Of a stretch of 10,660 nt of DNA, positions 1 through 6,364 are shown one piece after another. Under the pieces are notes generated by a model. The model was not told where the DNA came from, made no database searches, and saw only the letters and a program-made list of their open reading frames with translations. Source of the DNA: Phycisphaerales bacterium (lineage in GTDB: Bacteria > Planctomycetota > Phycisphaerae > Tepidisphaerales > Tepidisphaeraceae). The first letter of the stretch is position 1. Every line of letters begins with the position of its first letter. The stretch is taken from positions 1 to 10,660 of the forward strand of contig JAQGHP010000724.1 in assembly GCA_028288775.1 (NCBI GenBank), in the 5' to 3' direction. The position numbers and the translations under genes were made by a program.

Positions 1-1612
1 CCGCCACCGCCGACCGCACGTGTCGGCGGACCGCTTCGGCATCGAAGTTGTGCGACGCCTGGGCCCGCGCCGGCCGAGCATATTCGCGCCGCACTTCCGC
101 CAGGATGACCAGCCGCTCGACGCCGTCGGCGTCCACGGAGAACGCGGCCGCACCGGATGTGGCGATCGCGGGGTGGGCTGATTCTGCCGTCCGTTCCAGG
201 TCCACGGGGAAATGATTTCGCCCGGCGATGATGATCAACTCGCGAATGCGGCCGGTGATGAACAGTTCGCCGTCGGCGATGAACCCCAGATCGCCGGTTC
301 GAAGCCACGCGAGGTCACCGCCTTCATCCGCGGTCATTCCCTCGGGGCGGACATTGAACGTCGCGGCAGTAACCTCGGGGTTATTCCAATATCCCCGCGC
401 GATGCTCTCTCCGGCGACCCAGATTTCGCCGATCGCGCCCGCCGGCACTCGCCGCGCGGTCTGCGGGTCAACGATCGCGAGTCGCGCGTCCCCGAAAGTC
501 CGGCCACAACCGACATGGCCGCCGGCCTCCCCATCAGCCGCGGGCTTGCCGTCAGTGGTTCGTCGCGCCGCCCCGCGATCTTCCCCCGGCCCGGTGACGA
601 ACAAAGTCGCTTCCGCAAGACCATAGCAAGGAAAGAAAGAGCGTCGCCGAAACCCGCACGAGGCAAAGGCATCGGCGAATCGATCGAGCGTGGCCGCCCG
701 CACCGGCTCCGAGCCGTTCAAGGCGTTGCGCCAACCGCTCAGGTCCAGGCCCGCCTTCTGCTCCTCGCCCACCTTGTCCACGCACAAGTCGTACGCGAAA
801 TTCGGCGCCGGGCTGGAGCAGGCCCCATACTGCGAAATCATCTGCAGCCACAGCCCCGGCCGCATCAGAAACCGCTCGGGCGACATGAATACGCACCGCG
901 CGCCCGAATAGGCCGCCTGGATCACCAGCCCGACAAGCCCCATGTCATGGAACAGCGGGAGCCAGCCGACAATCGTCTTCCCGGGACCGTGCCCGCACGC
1001 CTCGGCGATCAGGGCGCTGTTCCGCATCAGGTTTGAATGGGTGACGACTACGCCTCGCGGCGCGCCCGTCGATCCCGACGTATATTGCAGCAGCGCCAGG
1101 CCCCGGCCCTCCACGGGCGCAGCGGCCGAAGCGGACATCGGCAGGGCAGTGCCCGCCGACGGATTTTCGTTCGCTTCCGCGTCGACCCACGTCAGACCCC
1201 CGATGGCCGTCTCCCCCTCGCCGCCGGCCTCCAGCCGCTGGCGTATATCGGCGGTACCGATCGCAAAGCGCGCCCCGGCATCCGCGACGATCCAGTGCAG
1301 CCGATGCTTCACCCGCTGATGTCGCGGCAGGCTGACCGGAACGGCAACCGCCCCCGCATACCAACAAGCGAACAACGCTTCGACGAACGCCAGCCCCGAG
1401 GGCAATGCCAGCAGCACCGGTTCGCCCGCAGCGCCCCGCTCGCACAACGACGCACCCAGCACACCCGCGCGCCGGTCGAGTTGCGCCCAGGTGATCGAGC
1501 GGGCGTCGGTGGATCCATCCGCCAGAAAGGTGTACGCAATCTGATCCCCATTGGCCGCGGCGCGCCGGCGCACGATCTGCGCCAACGTCCCCTGGTCGAT
1601 GGGGGAGATCAT
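1..1612 (-). CDS. Fatty acyl-AMP ligase (FAAL), C-terminus cut by window edge
   Basis: ANL-superfamily enzyme that would activate a fatty acid with ATP to an acyl-adenylate for transfer to an acyl carrier protein of a PKS, NRPS or lipid pathway. I translated 537 codons from the ATG at 1612 without a stop. Visible motifs: the ATP-binding loop YTSGSTGAPRG from residue 177; SSPAPNFAYDLC, typical of FAALs; YGLAEATLF; GEIWVAGESIARGYW; WLRTGDLGF with D441; and GRNHFPVDLE at 464-473, the FAAL version of the hinge region. These favour FAAL over acyl-CoA synthetase. Family members run to about 580-600 residues, so only 40-60 residues of the small C-terminal domain are missing. The ATG lies 23 bases after the P450 stop. 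An in-frame TTG at 1639-1637 overlaps that stop and is an alternative, coupled start. No clear Shine-Dalgarno is seen. The segment between FVTG and GCGR seems shorter than usual for the FAAL-specific insertion. Confidence 0.9.
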   Translation of the reverse strand, partial: MISPIDQGTLAQIVRRRAAANGDQIAYTFLADGSTDARSITWAQLDRRAGVLGASLCERGAAGEPVLLALPSGLAFVEALFACWYAGAVAVPVSLPRHQRVKHRLHWIVADAGARFAIGTADIRQRLEAGGEGETAIGGLTWVDAEANENPSAGTALPMSASAAAPVEGRGLALLQYTSGSTGAPRGVVVTHSNLMRNSALIAEACGHGPGKTIVGWLPLFHDMGLVGLVIQAAYSGARCVFMSPERFLMRPGLWLQMISQYGACSSPAPNFAYDLCVDKVGEEQKAGLDLSGWRNALNGSEPVRAATLDRFADAFASCGFRRRSFFPCYGLAEATLFVTGPGEDRGAARRTTDGKPAADGEAGGHVGCGRTFGDARLAIVDPQTARRVPAGAIGEIWVAGESIARGYWNNPEVTAATFNVRPEGMTADEGGDLAWLRTGDLGFIADGELFITGRIRELIIIAGRNHFPVDLERTAESAHPAIATSGAAAFSVDADGVERLVILAEVRREYARPARAQASHNFDAEAVRRHVRSAVA

Positions 1613-1635
1613 CGACGTGTGACCGTTCGCGTTGT

Positions 1636-3072
1636 TCAAAACGCCCCCGGGGCGGAGGGCGTTGGCACGGGTTGCGCTGCCCGCGATTCCACTCTCGCGA
1701 GCATCCCCGGCGACTGCCGCAATGTGATTCCGGGGTCGGGCTTGATGTGTTGTCCGTTCACCGGCCGAACACGGAATTGCCGGGCCAGCTCGGCCAGGAT
1801 CACCGTTGCTTCCATGAGCGCAAAGTGCATCCCAAGGCACTGGTGTCGCCCGCCTCCGAACGGGAAATATGCGTAACGGTGCGGGGGCTGCACGGCGGGC
1901 TCCGCGAATCGTGCCGGGTCGAAACGTTCGGCGTCGGGCCAGAAATCCTTGTGCCGGTGCGTGAGCCACGCCGAGATCAGCACGCAAGTTCCGCGGGGAA
2001 CGGCGTGCCCGTGAATCACATCGTCCTTATTCGCCACGCGTGCCATGTACCACACCGGCGGATACAGCCGCATGGCCTCCTGAACGATCGCCCGTGTCCA
2101 AACGAGCTTCGGCAAGTCCGCCAACCCGGGTGTCCGGTCGCCGAGCACCCCGTCGAGTTCCTTGTACAGCGTCGCTTCGATTTCCGGATGCTCCGCCATT
2201 GCTTTCCAGGCCCAGGCCAGCGCGAGCGCCGTCGTCTCGTGCCCGCCCACGAGCATGGTCACGATTTCGTCGCGAAGCTGCCGATCGTCCAGCGGGCCCG
2301 AGTCGGTTTGGGCCTCGATCAGCATCGTCAGCAGGTCACGCGGCCGGTCCGCGGGCGCCAGGGCTTTTCTGCGGGCGATCATGTCGTGGCATGCCCCGTC
2401 GATTGCGCCTTTTGCCGACGCAAAGCTGGCGTTCCTGTCGGGCGTGAAGAGCACGGGCACGCCGAAGACCGTCCAGGATATTTTTCCCAGGTCGTTGACC
2501 GTTTGCGTGACGGCAGCGCACAAGGCGGCGGCATGTTCGTCGGAAAGATCGTCGCTGAACAGCGCCGCGACCACGATGCGCAGCGTAAGGCGGGTCATCG
2601 CCATCGTGACATCGACAGCTTCCCCCGCGCGGGCCGCGGCCTGCCACGCGGATGCCTCGCCGGCCGTCTCCCGTGCCATGACGGAAATAAACGGCGCGAC
2701 CCCGACCGGAAGAAAGTCGCGCTGCATCAGCCGGCGCTGAGATCGCCACCGCGGGCCGTCGCTGGCGAGCAGACCTTCGCCCAACATCATTTTAACCAGC
2801 GACGCCCGACGATAATTCTCGCTATGCAGGATGGTCTGGACGTGCTCGGGATGAACGAACAATATGCACGGGCCCATGCGCGTCTGATAGCGCACCACGT
2901 CGCCGTACCGCTCGACCAGATCCCCCAGGAACGCCAGCGGGTCAACGTGCTTCTCGAACGCGATCAACCCCACCGGCCCGGGCGTGGCTCCGGCCCCAAT
3001 GGTCGGCGGGTTAAGCGGCAGGCTCACATCCGGCGCGAGCGGCGCGTCGCTTTGCTGATTAGAGCGAGCCAT
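1636..3072 (-). CDS. Cytochrome P450 monooxygenase
   Basis: Heme-thiolate monooxygenase, 478 residues, with no N-terminal membrane anchor, so probably cytosolic and dependent on an external redox partner not seen here. All hallmarks are present in order: C-helix WRSQRR (W109, R113); I-helix GGHETT 276-281 with the acid/alcohol pair E279-T280; K-helix ExxR in EAMRLYPP (E332, R335); AERFDPARF 381-389; and the heme loop FGGGRHQCLG with cysteine ligand C412. The general look (ExxRLYPP, FPFGGGRHQCLG) resembles fatty-acid-hydroxylating or terpenoid-oxidising bacterial P450s; the substrate cannot be read from sequence. The FAAL starts 23 bases downstream, which suggests cotranscription and a fatty-acyl substrate or product (inference). 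Upstream is a 159-base gap to the SDR, with a weak promoter candidate at 3106-3133. The only Shine-Dalgarno-like stretches are GGAG about 14 bases and AGGG about 2 bases before the ATG, both poorly spaced. Confidence 0.96.
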   Translation of the reverse strand: MARSNQQSDAPLAPDVSLPLNPPTIGAGATPGPVGLIAFEKHVDPLAFLGDLVERYGDVVRYQTRMGPCILFVHPEHVQTILHSENYRRASLVKMMLGEGLLASDGPRWRSQRRLMQRDFLPVGVAPFISVMARETAGEASAWQAAARAGEAVDVTMAMTRLTLRIVVAALFSDDLSDEHAAALCAAVTQTVNDLGKISWTVFGVPVLFTPDRNASFASAKGAIDGACHDMIARRKALAPADRPRDLLTMLIEAQTDSGPLDDRQLRDEIVTMLVGGHETTALALAWAWKAMAEHPEIEATLYKELDGVLGDRTPGLADLPKLVWTRAIVQEAMRLYPPVWYMARVANKDDVIHGHAVPRGTCVLISAWLTHRHKDFWPDAERFDPARFAEPAVQPPHRYAYFPFGGGRHQCLGMHFALMEATVILAELARQFRVRPVNGQHIKPDPGITLRQSPGMLARVESRAAQPVPTPSAPGAF

Positions 3073-3105
3073 ATCCCTATTATCGCTCCAAACGCCTCCA
3101 GTGCT

Positions 3106-3133
3106 TAATTACCGCGGTCAACGCATGGTCCAA
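3106..3133 (-). promoter_or_regulatory. Possible promoter for the P450-FAAL pair
   Basis: On the minus strand, TTGGAC (3133-3128) and TAATTA (3111-3106) are separated by 16 bases, with TAATTA ending 33 bases before the P450 ATG. The match to a housekeeping -35/-10 pair is fair only, and chance matches are common. Confidence 0.25.
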
Positions 3134-3140
3134 TTATTTG

Positions 3141-3210
3141 GTGGCCTGGGTGCCCCGCCCATGGACCCGCCGCTATAGCGGCAAACACACGGGCGGGCCG
3201 TCCGTGCCAC
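3141..3210. repeat. 70-bp imperfect palindrome (dispersed repeat)
   Basis: The two 23-base arms (3141-3163 and 3188-3210, outer ends GTGGC and GCCAC) match at 17 of 23 positions plus two G-T wobbles. They share the same centre (3175.5) as the perfect 14-bp inner palindrome GCCGCTATAGCGGC at 3169-3182. It lies between the SDR stop and the P450 start. There is no U-run, so it is not a classic Rho-independent terminator, though the RNA hairpin could shield transcript ends. A related copy of one arm occurs at 10548-10571. Confidence 0.8.
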
Positions 3211-3231
3211 GGGAGATGGTAAAACTGCCTC

Positions 3232-3987
3232 TTACCCCAGCGTATTCCCGCCGTTCACCGCGAGGTTTTGGCCGGTGAGGAAGCCTGCGCCGTCGGAGGC
3301 GAGGAAGGCCACGGTCGCGGCGACTTCCTGAGCCAGGCCCATTCGCCGCATCGGAACGGCGGCGGCGTAGGCGTCCTTTGACTCCTGTGAATCCCCGGCG
3401 TGGCGCTCGGTCGGAATCCAGCCCGGGGCCACCGTGTTCACCGTGATCTGCCACGGGGCCAGTTCCATCGCCCACGAGCGAGTGAGTCCGTGCTGGGCGC
3501 CCTTGGCGGAGACGTAATTGGAGAATTCGGGAACGCCGCGGCCGAAGACCTCCGAGCCGATGTTGATGATGCGGCCGAAGCGCCGCCGTTTCATCTGCCC
3601 CATCACCGCCTTTACGAGCAGAACGGGGCTCTTGACGAAAAACTCGAGCTGATCAAGGCACGCCCGCCACGTGAGATCGTCGAGCTTGATCATCGGCTGC
3701 GGGCCGGTGGCATTGAGCACCAGCACGTCGATCAGTCCGAAGCGGCCTTCCACGTCCGCGATGAGCCGTGCGACTTGCGCTTCATCCCGCACGTCCGCGC
3801 CGAATGCCGCGGCCTCTCCGCCCGCCGCCCGAATTTCCTCGACCACGCGGCCGGCCTTGTCGGCGCTGCCGAAATAGTTGACCGCCACCCGCGCCCCGCG
3901 CCGGCCCAGTTCCACGGCAATGGCCGCCCCGAGCCCGCGGGATGCACCGGTCACCAGGGCCACGCGATTGGAGAGATCAGAGTTCAT
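3232..3987 (-). CDS. FabG-like short-chain dehydrogenase/reductase
   Basis: Classical SDR, 251 residues from the chosen start: an NAD(P)(H)-dependent oxidoreductase acting on a keto or hydroxy group. Seen: nucleotide-binding TGASRGLG 13-20, NATG at 92-95 (variant of NNAG), catalytic S145, Y158 and K162 (YVSAK), the PG motif in TVAPGW, and C-terminal FLTGQNLAVNGG, where the common form has DGG. The overall pattern fits 3-oxoacyl-ACP reductases and related sugar/steroid dehydrogenases; substrate unknown. The frame is open up to 4041, but the start at 3987 (MNSDLSNRVALVTG) puts the Rossmann strand at the usual distance from the N-terminus. No Shine-Dalgarno is visible. A TACACT box ends 7 bases before this ATG, compatible with a leaderless mRNA. 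It is upstream of and codirectional with P450-FAAL but separated by 159 bases, so shared function is only suggested. Confidence 0.93.
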   Translation of the reverse strand: MNSDLSNRVALVTGASRGLGAAIAVELGRRGARVAVNYFGSADKAGRVVEEIRAAGGEAAAFGADVRDEAQVARLIADVEGRFGLIDVLVLNATGPQPMIKLDDLTWRACLDQLEFFVKSPVLLVKAVMGQMKRRRFGRIINIGSEVFGRGVPEFSNYVSAKGAQHGLTRSWAMELAPWQITVNTVAPGWIPTERHAGDSQESKDAYAAAVPMRRMGLAQEVAATVAFLASDGAGFLTGQNLAVNGGNTLG

Positions 3988-3994
3988 GCAAAGC

Positions 3995-4000
3995 AGTGTA
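3995..4000 (-). promoter_or_regulatory. Possible -10 box for leaderless SDR transcript
   Basis: TACACT on the minus strand ends 7 bases before the SDR ATG at 3987, which would place transcription start at about the A of the ATG. No recognisable -35 box lies 16-18 bases upstream. Confidence 0.25.
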
Positions 4001-4100
4001 ACGGCTCGATTGCGAATTCCGAGGGGTCGAAGGACAAGCACTTACATCCCGGCCCCCGCGCAAACCGCACCCCCGTTTTCGGCCCCGCGGCGGCCGTTCG

Positions 4101-4130
4101 TGAATGGTTTTGAATGGTTTTGAATGGTTT
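4101..4130. repeat. Three tandem copies of TGAATGGTTT
   Basis: Three exact, adjacent 10-bp copies at 4101-4110, 4111-4120 and 4121-4130, followed by a T-run and a short AT-rich stretch (to about 4170) that stands out from the GC-rich surroundings. They sit in the 254-base gap between the SDR start and the GH32 stop, upstream of the SDR. Confidence 0.9.
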
Positions 4131-4176
4131 TTTGCACTTTTCAAAACATATATTTGATATTACAAATGCAACCTGC

Positions 4177-4218
4177 CGGGTACCACAGGTCGCGGTACTC
4201 CGAGACCTGTGGTACCCG
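4177..4218. repeat. TACT-apex hairpin 1 (15-bp perfect outer stem)
   Basis: The outer arms 4177-4191 and 4204-4218 (CGGGTACCACAGGTC and its exact complement) form 15 pairs. Then comes one G-A mismatch (4192/4203) and an inner stem CGG/CCG closing a TACT loop at 4196-4199. It starts 24 bases beyond the GH32 stop. No U-run follows on the minus strand, so I read it as a REP-like palindromic element rather than a typical terminator, although it could still protect the GH32 mRNA 3' end. Confidence 0.85.
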
Positions 4219-4241
4219 TCCTTCCGAACTGTCCCACCGGG

Positions 4242-6116
4242 CTACTTCGTCGCCGCCACCGGCCAGGCCGACCGCAGGTCATGCACCGTCAGCGACACGA
4301 TCTTCGCCTTCCCGCCCTTGGCGAAAACGCCGAGGCCCTTGTCATCGGCCTTGGGCAGAAAACACGACGTGAGCGACACGCGCCCGTCGTTGCCGAACGC
4401 CTCGATCGACGTGCGATCGACCAGCACGCGCAGTTTCACGCGTCCATTGACCGGCTCCAATTCCGCCGAGGCCCCGAGCGCATTGAGCCTCTTTTCCTTC
4501 ACCAAGTAGCCGATCGATTCGCCGCGAACGGTCACTCCCACCTCCTGAGCGTCGCCCAACTCGAACACAGCTTCGATGTCGAGGCAATCGCCGGAAATCC
4601 CGGCCAGCGGATTCTCCCCCGGCGCGATGGCCACATCGGCCAGCTTATGTTCCTTCGCATACAACGATTCGATTTCCTTCACCGGCAAGCGGAACACCCG
4701 CGGGCCATCGGGCGTGTTGCGCAGCGTCATCGTGCAGGGAAAACTCATTTGCTGGTTGAAGGGCATGCGCGGGTATTTGCCGCCGTTCATCCAGGCGATC
4801 TGAATGCGGCGGCCGTCGGATTCAGGAATATCGCCGTAGGTTTGAACGGCGTAATAGTTCTTGCCGAAATCCACCTGCTTCAATCCGCCCTCGGGAGTGA
4901 ACTTCTTTCCGTCGAAATCCCCGTCGAGATATTTTCCGTTGGCTGCGGTGAACACCCATCGCGTATTGGCCTTTTCCCCGTCCAGCGGCATCGGAAAAAA
5001 ATCCGGGCATTCGCCGCAGCCGGGCAGGGTGAGGTCTTGAAGAAGCGTCCACGACTTCAGATCGGGGGAGGAGAAAAGGGCGTAATCCTCCTTGTCCTTG
5101 AAGAGGGCCATGACCCACTTGTGCGTGGGCGCGTGCCAGATGACTTTCGGGTCGCGGTTGCCGCCCACGATATGGGCGAGGACGGGGTTCTTGTCGTACT
5201 TCGTCCACGAGCGCCCGCGATCAATGCTGTAGGCGATGCACTGCGTGAACGGCTCTCCCGCGGCGGTGTAAATCGCGACGAGCGCCTTCTCACCGCCCTT
5301 CGCAAACCCCGCACTATTTTGCCAATCCACCACCGCCGAGCCTGAGAACATCGTCCCCAGCGAATCGGGCAGCAGCGCGTTCTCGAGCTGCTTCCAACGA
5401 ACGAGATCGGGCGAAACCGCGTGCCCCCAGGTCATGTTGCCCCAGACGTTCCCCTTCGGGTTGTACTGAAAGAAGAGGTGATATTCCCCCTCATAAAACA
5501 CCAGCCCGTTGGGATCGTTCAGCCAATTCTTCTGCGCCGTGAAATGAAACTGCGGCCGAAGCGCCTCCTCGTACAACGGGGCCGCGGCGACTTCCTGCTG
5601 CTTTCGCTCATCGCTCTGCACGATCTGATCCACGTTGATATGGCCCCACCCGCCGGCCTCGTTATCGACGATCTGAATGCGGGCGGCCTTGCCTTTGAAT
5701 TCGCCGACATCGAACGTGGCCCAATCCAGATGCTCATCCTCCTGCCCCGTGGCCGTGCGGACGACTTTCGAATCAATCAGCAGATTGACACACGTCTTCC
5801 CCTCGTGCGCGCCGCCGCCCACGAGGAAATTGATGTACCGCCGGCCGATGGTGAACTCCGGCGAAGTCAGCGTGCCGGTGGATTTGTCACCGCCCACATA
5901 GCTGTTGACGAAGCCCTTGCCGAGAAAGCCGGTGACTGCTTGCTGGTCGGGCAGAGTCCCGTGCGCCGGCCCGGCACCGAACGCGTCGCCGGTGACGGTC
6001 CAGCCCGCGTAGTCGGGGCCTTCGAAATCGGCGATGAGCATATCCTCCGCGCCCCGCGCGGTGACCGAGAAAAGGGCGACCGCCGCCATCGACAACAGGG
6101 TTCCTCGCACTGGCAT
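4242..6116 (-). CDS. Secreted GH32 glycoside hydrolase (exo-fructanase/invertase type)
   Basis: Hydrolyses terminal beta-fructosyl bonds (levan, inulin or sucrose type) outside the cytoplasm. 624 residues from the ATG at 6116. Order: a short signal peptide (R4, hydrophobic run 7-18, likely cleavage near A-R-G-A-E at 20-24); an N-terminal beta-sandwich (about 26-168; FEGPDYAGWTVTGDAFG) as found in Bacteroides-type GH32 enzymes; the five-bladed propeller with WLNDPNG (nucleophile D201), GNRDPKV (D322, transition-state stabiliser) and GECPDFF (acid/base E369); and a C-terminal beta-sandwich (about 485-612; DRTSIEAFGNDG). All three catalytic acids are present, so it should be active. Exo versus endo action and linkage cannot be read. 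The frame is open to 6353, but that extension crosses repeat hairpins and lacks a signal peptide. GAGGAG directly abuts the ATG and is 6 bases before an in-frame GTG (6110), which may be the true start. No transporter or fructokinase neighbours are seen. Confidence 0.95.
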   Translation of the reverse strand: MPVRGTLLSMAAVALFSVTARGAEDMLIADFEGPDYAGWTVTGDAFGAGPAHGTLPDQQAVTGFLGKGFVNSYVGGDKSTGTLTSPEFTIGRRYINFLVGGGAHEGKTCVNLLIDSKVVRTATGQEDEHLDWATFDVGEFKGKAARIQIVDNEAGGWGHINVDQIVQSDERKQQEVAAAPLYEEALRPQFHFTAQKNWLNDPNGLVFYEGEYHLFFQYNPKGNVWGNMTWGHAVSPDLVRWKQLENALLPDSLGTMFSGSAVVDWQNSAGFAKGGEKALVAIYTAAGEPFTQCIAYSIDRGRSWTKYDKNPVLAHIVGGNRDPKVIWHAPTHKWVMALFKDKEDYALFSSPDLKSWTLLQDLTLPGCGECPDFFPMPLDGEKANTRWVFTAANGKYLDGDFDGKKFTPEGGLKQVDFGKNYYAVQTYGDIPESDGRRIQIAWMNGGKYPRMPFNQQMSFPCTMTLRNTPDGPRVFRLPVKEIESLYAKEHKLADVAIAPGENPLAGISGDCLDIEAVFELGDAQEVGVTVRGESIGYLVKEKRLNALGASAELEPVNGRVKLRVLVDRTSIEAFGNDGRVSLTSCFLPKADDKGLGVFAKGGKAKIVSLTVHDLRSAWPVAATK

Positions 6117-6163
6117 CTCCTCAAAATTTGGTAGTCGGTCGGAACAAAAATCCCGCAGGGTGC

Positions 6164-6191
6164 CACCGGTCGGCATACTCGCAGGCCGGTG
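6164..6191. repeat. TACT-apex hairpin 2
   Basis: The arms CACCGGTC (6164-6171) and GGCCGGTG (6184-6191) pair over 8 positions with one G-T wobble. They enclose a 12-base apex with the same layout as the 4177-4218 hairpin: a G-A mismatch next to the stem (6172/6183), then two pairs, one mismatch and TACT centred at 6177.5. It lies upstream of the GH32 gene. Confidence 0.7.
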
Positions 6192-6227
6192 TCCTGGGTG
6201 CATGACAGTTTCCGCGTGGCCTTTTCT

Positions 6228-6253
6228 CCCTCCTCCGGTACTCCGGAGGAGGG
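6228..6253. repeat. TACT-loop hairpin 3 (11-bp perfect stem)
   Basis: CCCTCCTCCGG (6228-6238), loop TACT, then CCGGAGGAGGG (6243-6253): 11 perfect pairs. The apex CGG-TACT-CCG is identical to that of the hairpin at 4193-4202. It lies in the gap between the pRiA4b-domain gene stop (6365) and the GH32 start, so it could also act on the 3' end of that transcript; no U-run is seen. Confidence 0.85.
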
Positions 6254-6364
6254 GACGAAAGACGGACCCCGCATTGTCACGTACGCTTGTGCTCTTCCCC
6301 GACCGATGGCACCCGTCTTTTCCAAATACTCGAGTTTCTCTGCACCAAATCACCGCACTCGCGG

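Noticed and set aside
1672..3108. 478-codon plus-strand ORF opposite the P450 gene
   Set aside because: A shadow of the GC-rich P450 frame: low-complexity, Arg/His/Pro-rich, no recognisable domain.
4177..4218. Rho-independent terminator of the GH32 gene
   Set aside because: The stem is strong but no U-run follows on the minus strand, and the same apex occurs in hairpins upstream of the gene, so a dispersed repeat explains it better.
4209..5345. Long plus-strand ORF opposite the GH32 gene
   Set aside because: An antisense frame of a gene with all catalytic motifs; no family features of its own.
6117..6353. N-terminal extension of the GH32 protein to 6353
   Set aside because: It runs through two intergenic hairpins, lacks a signal peptide and would bury the one that begins at 6116.
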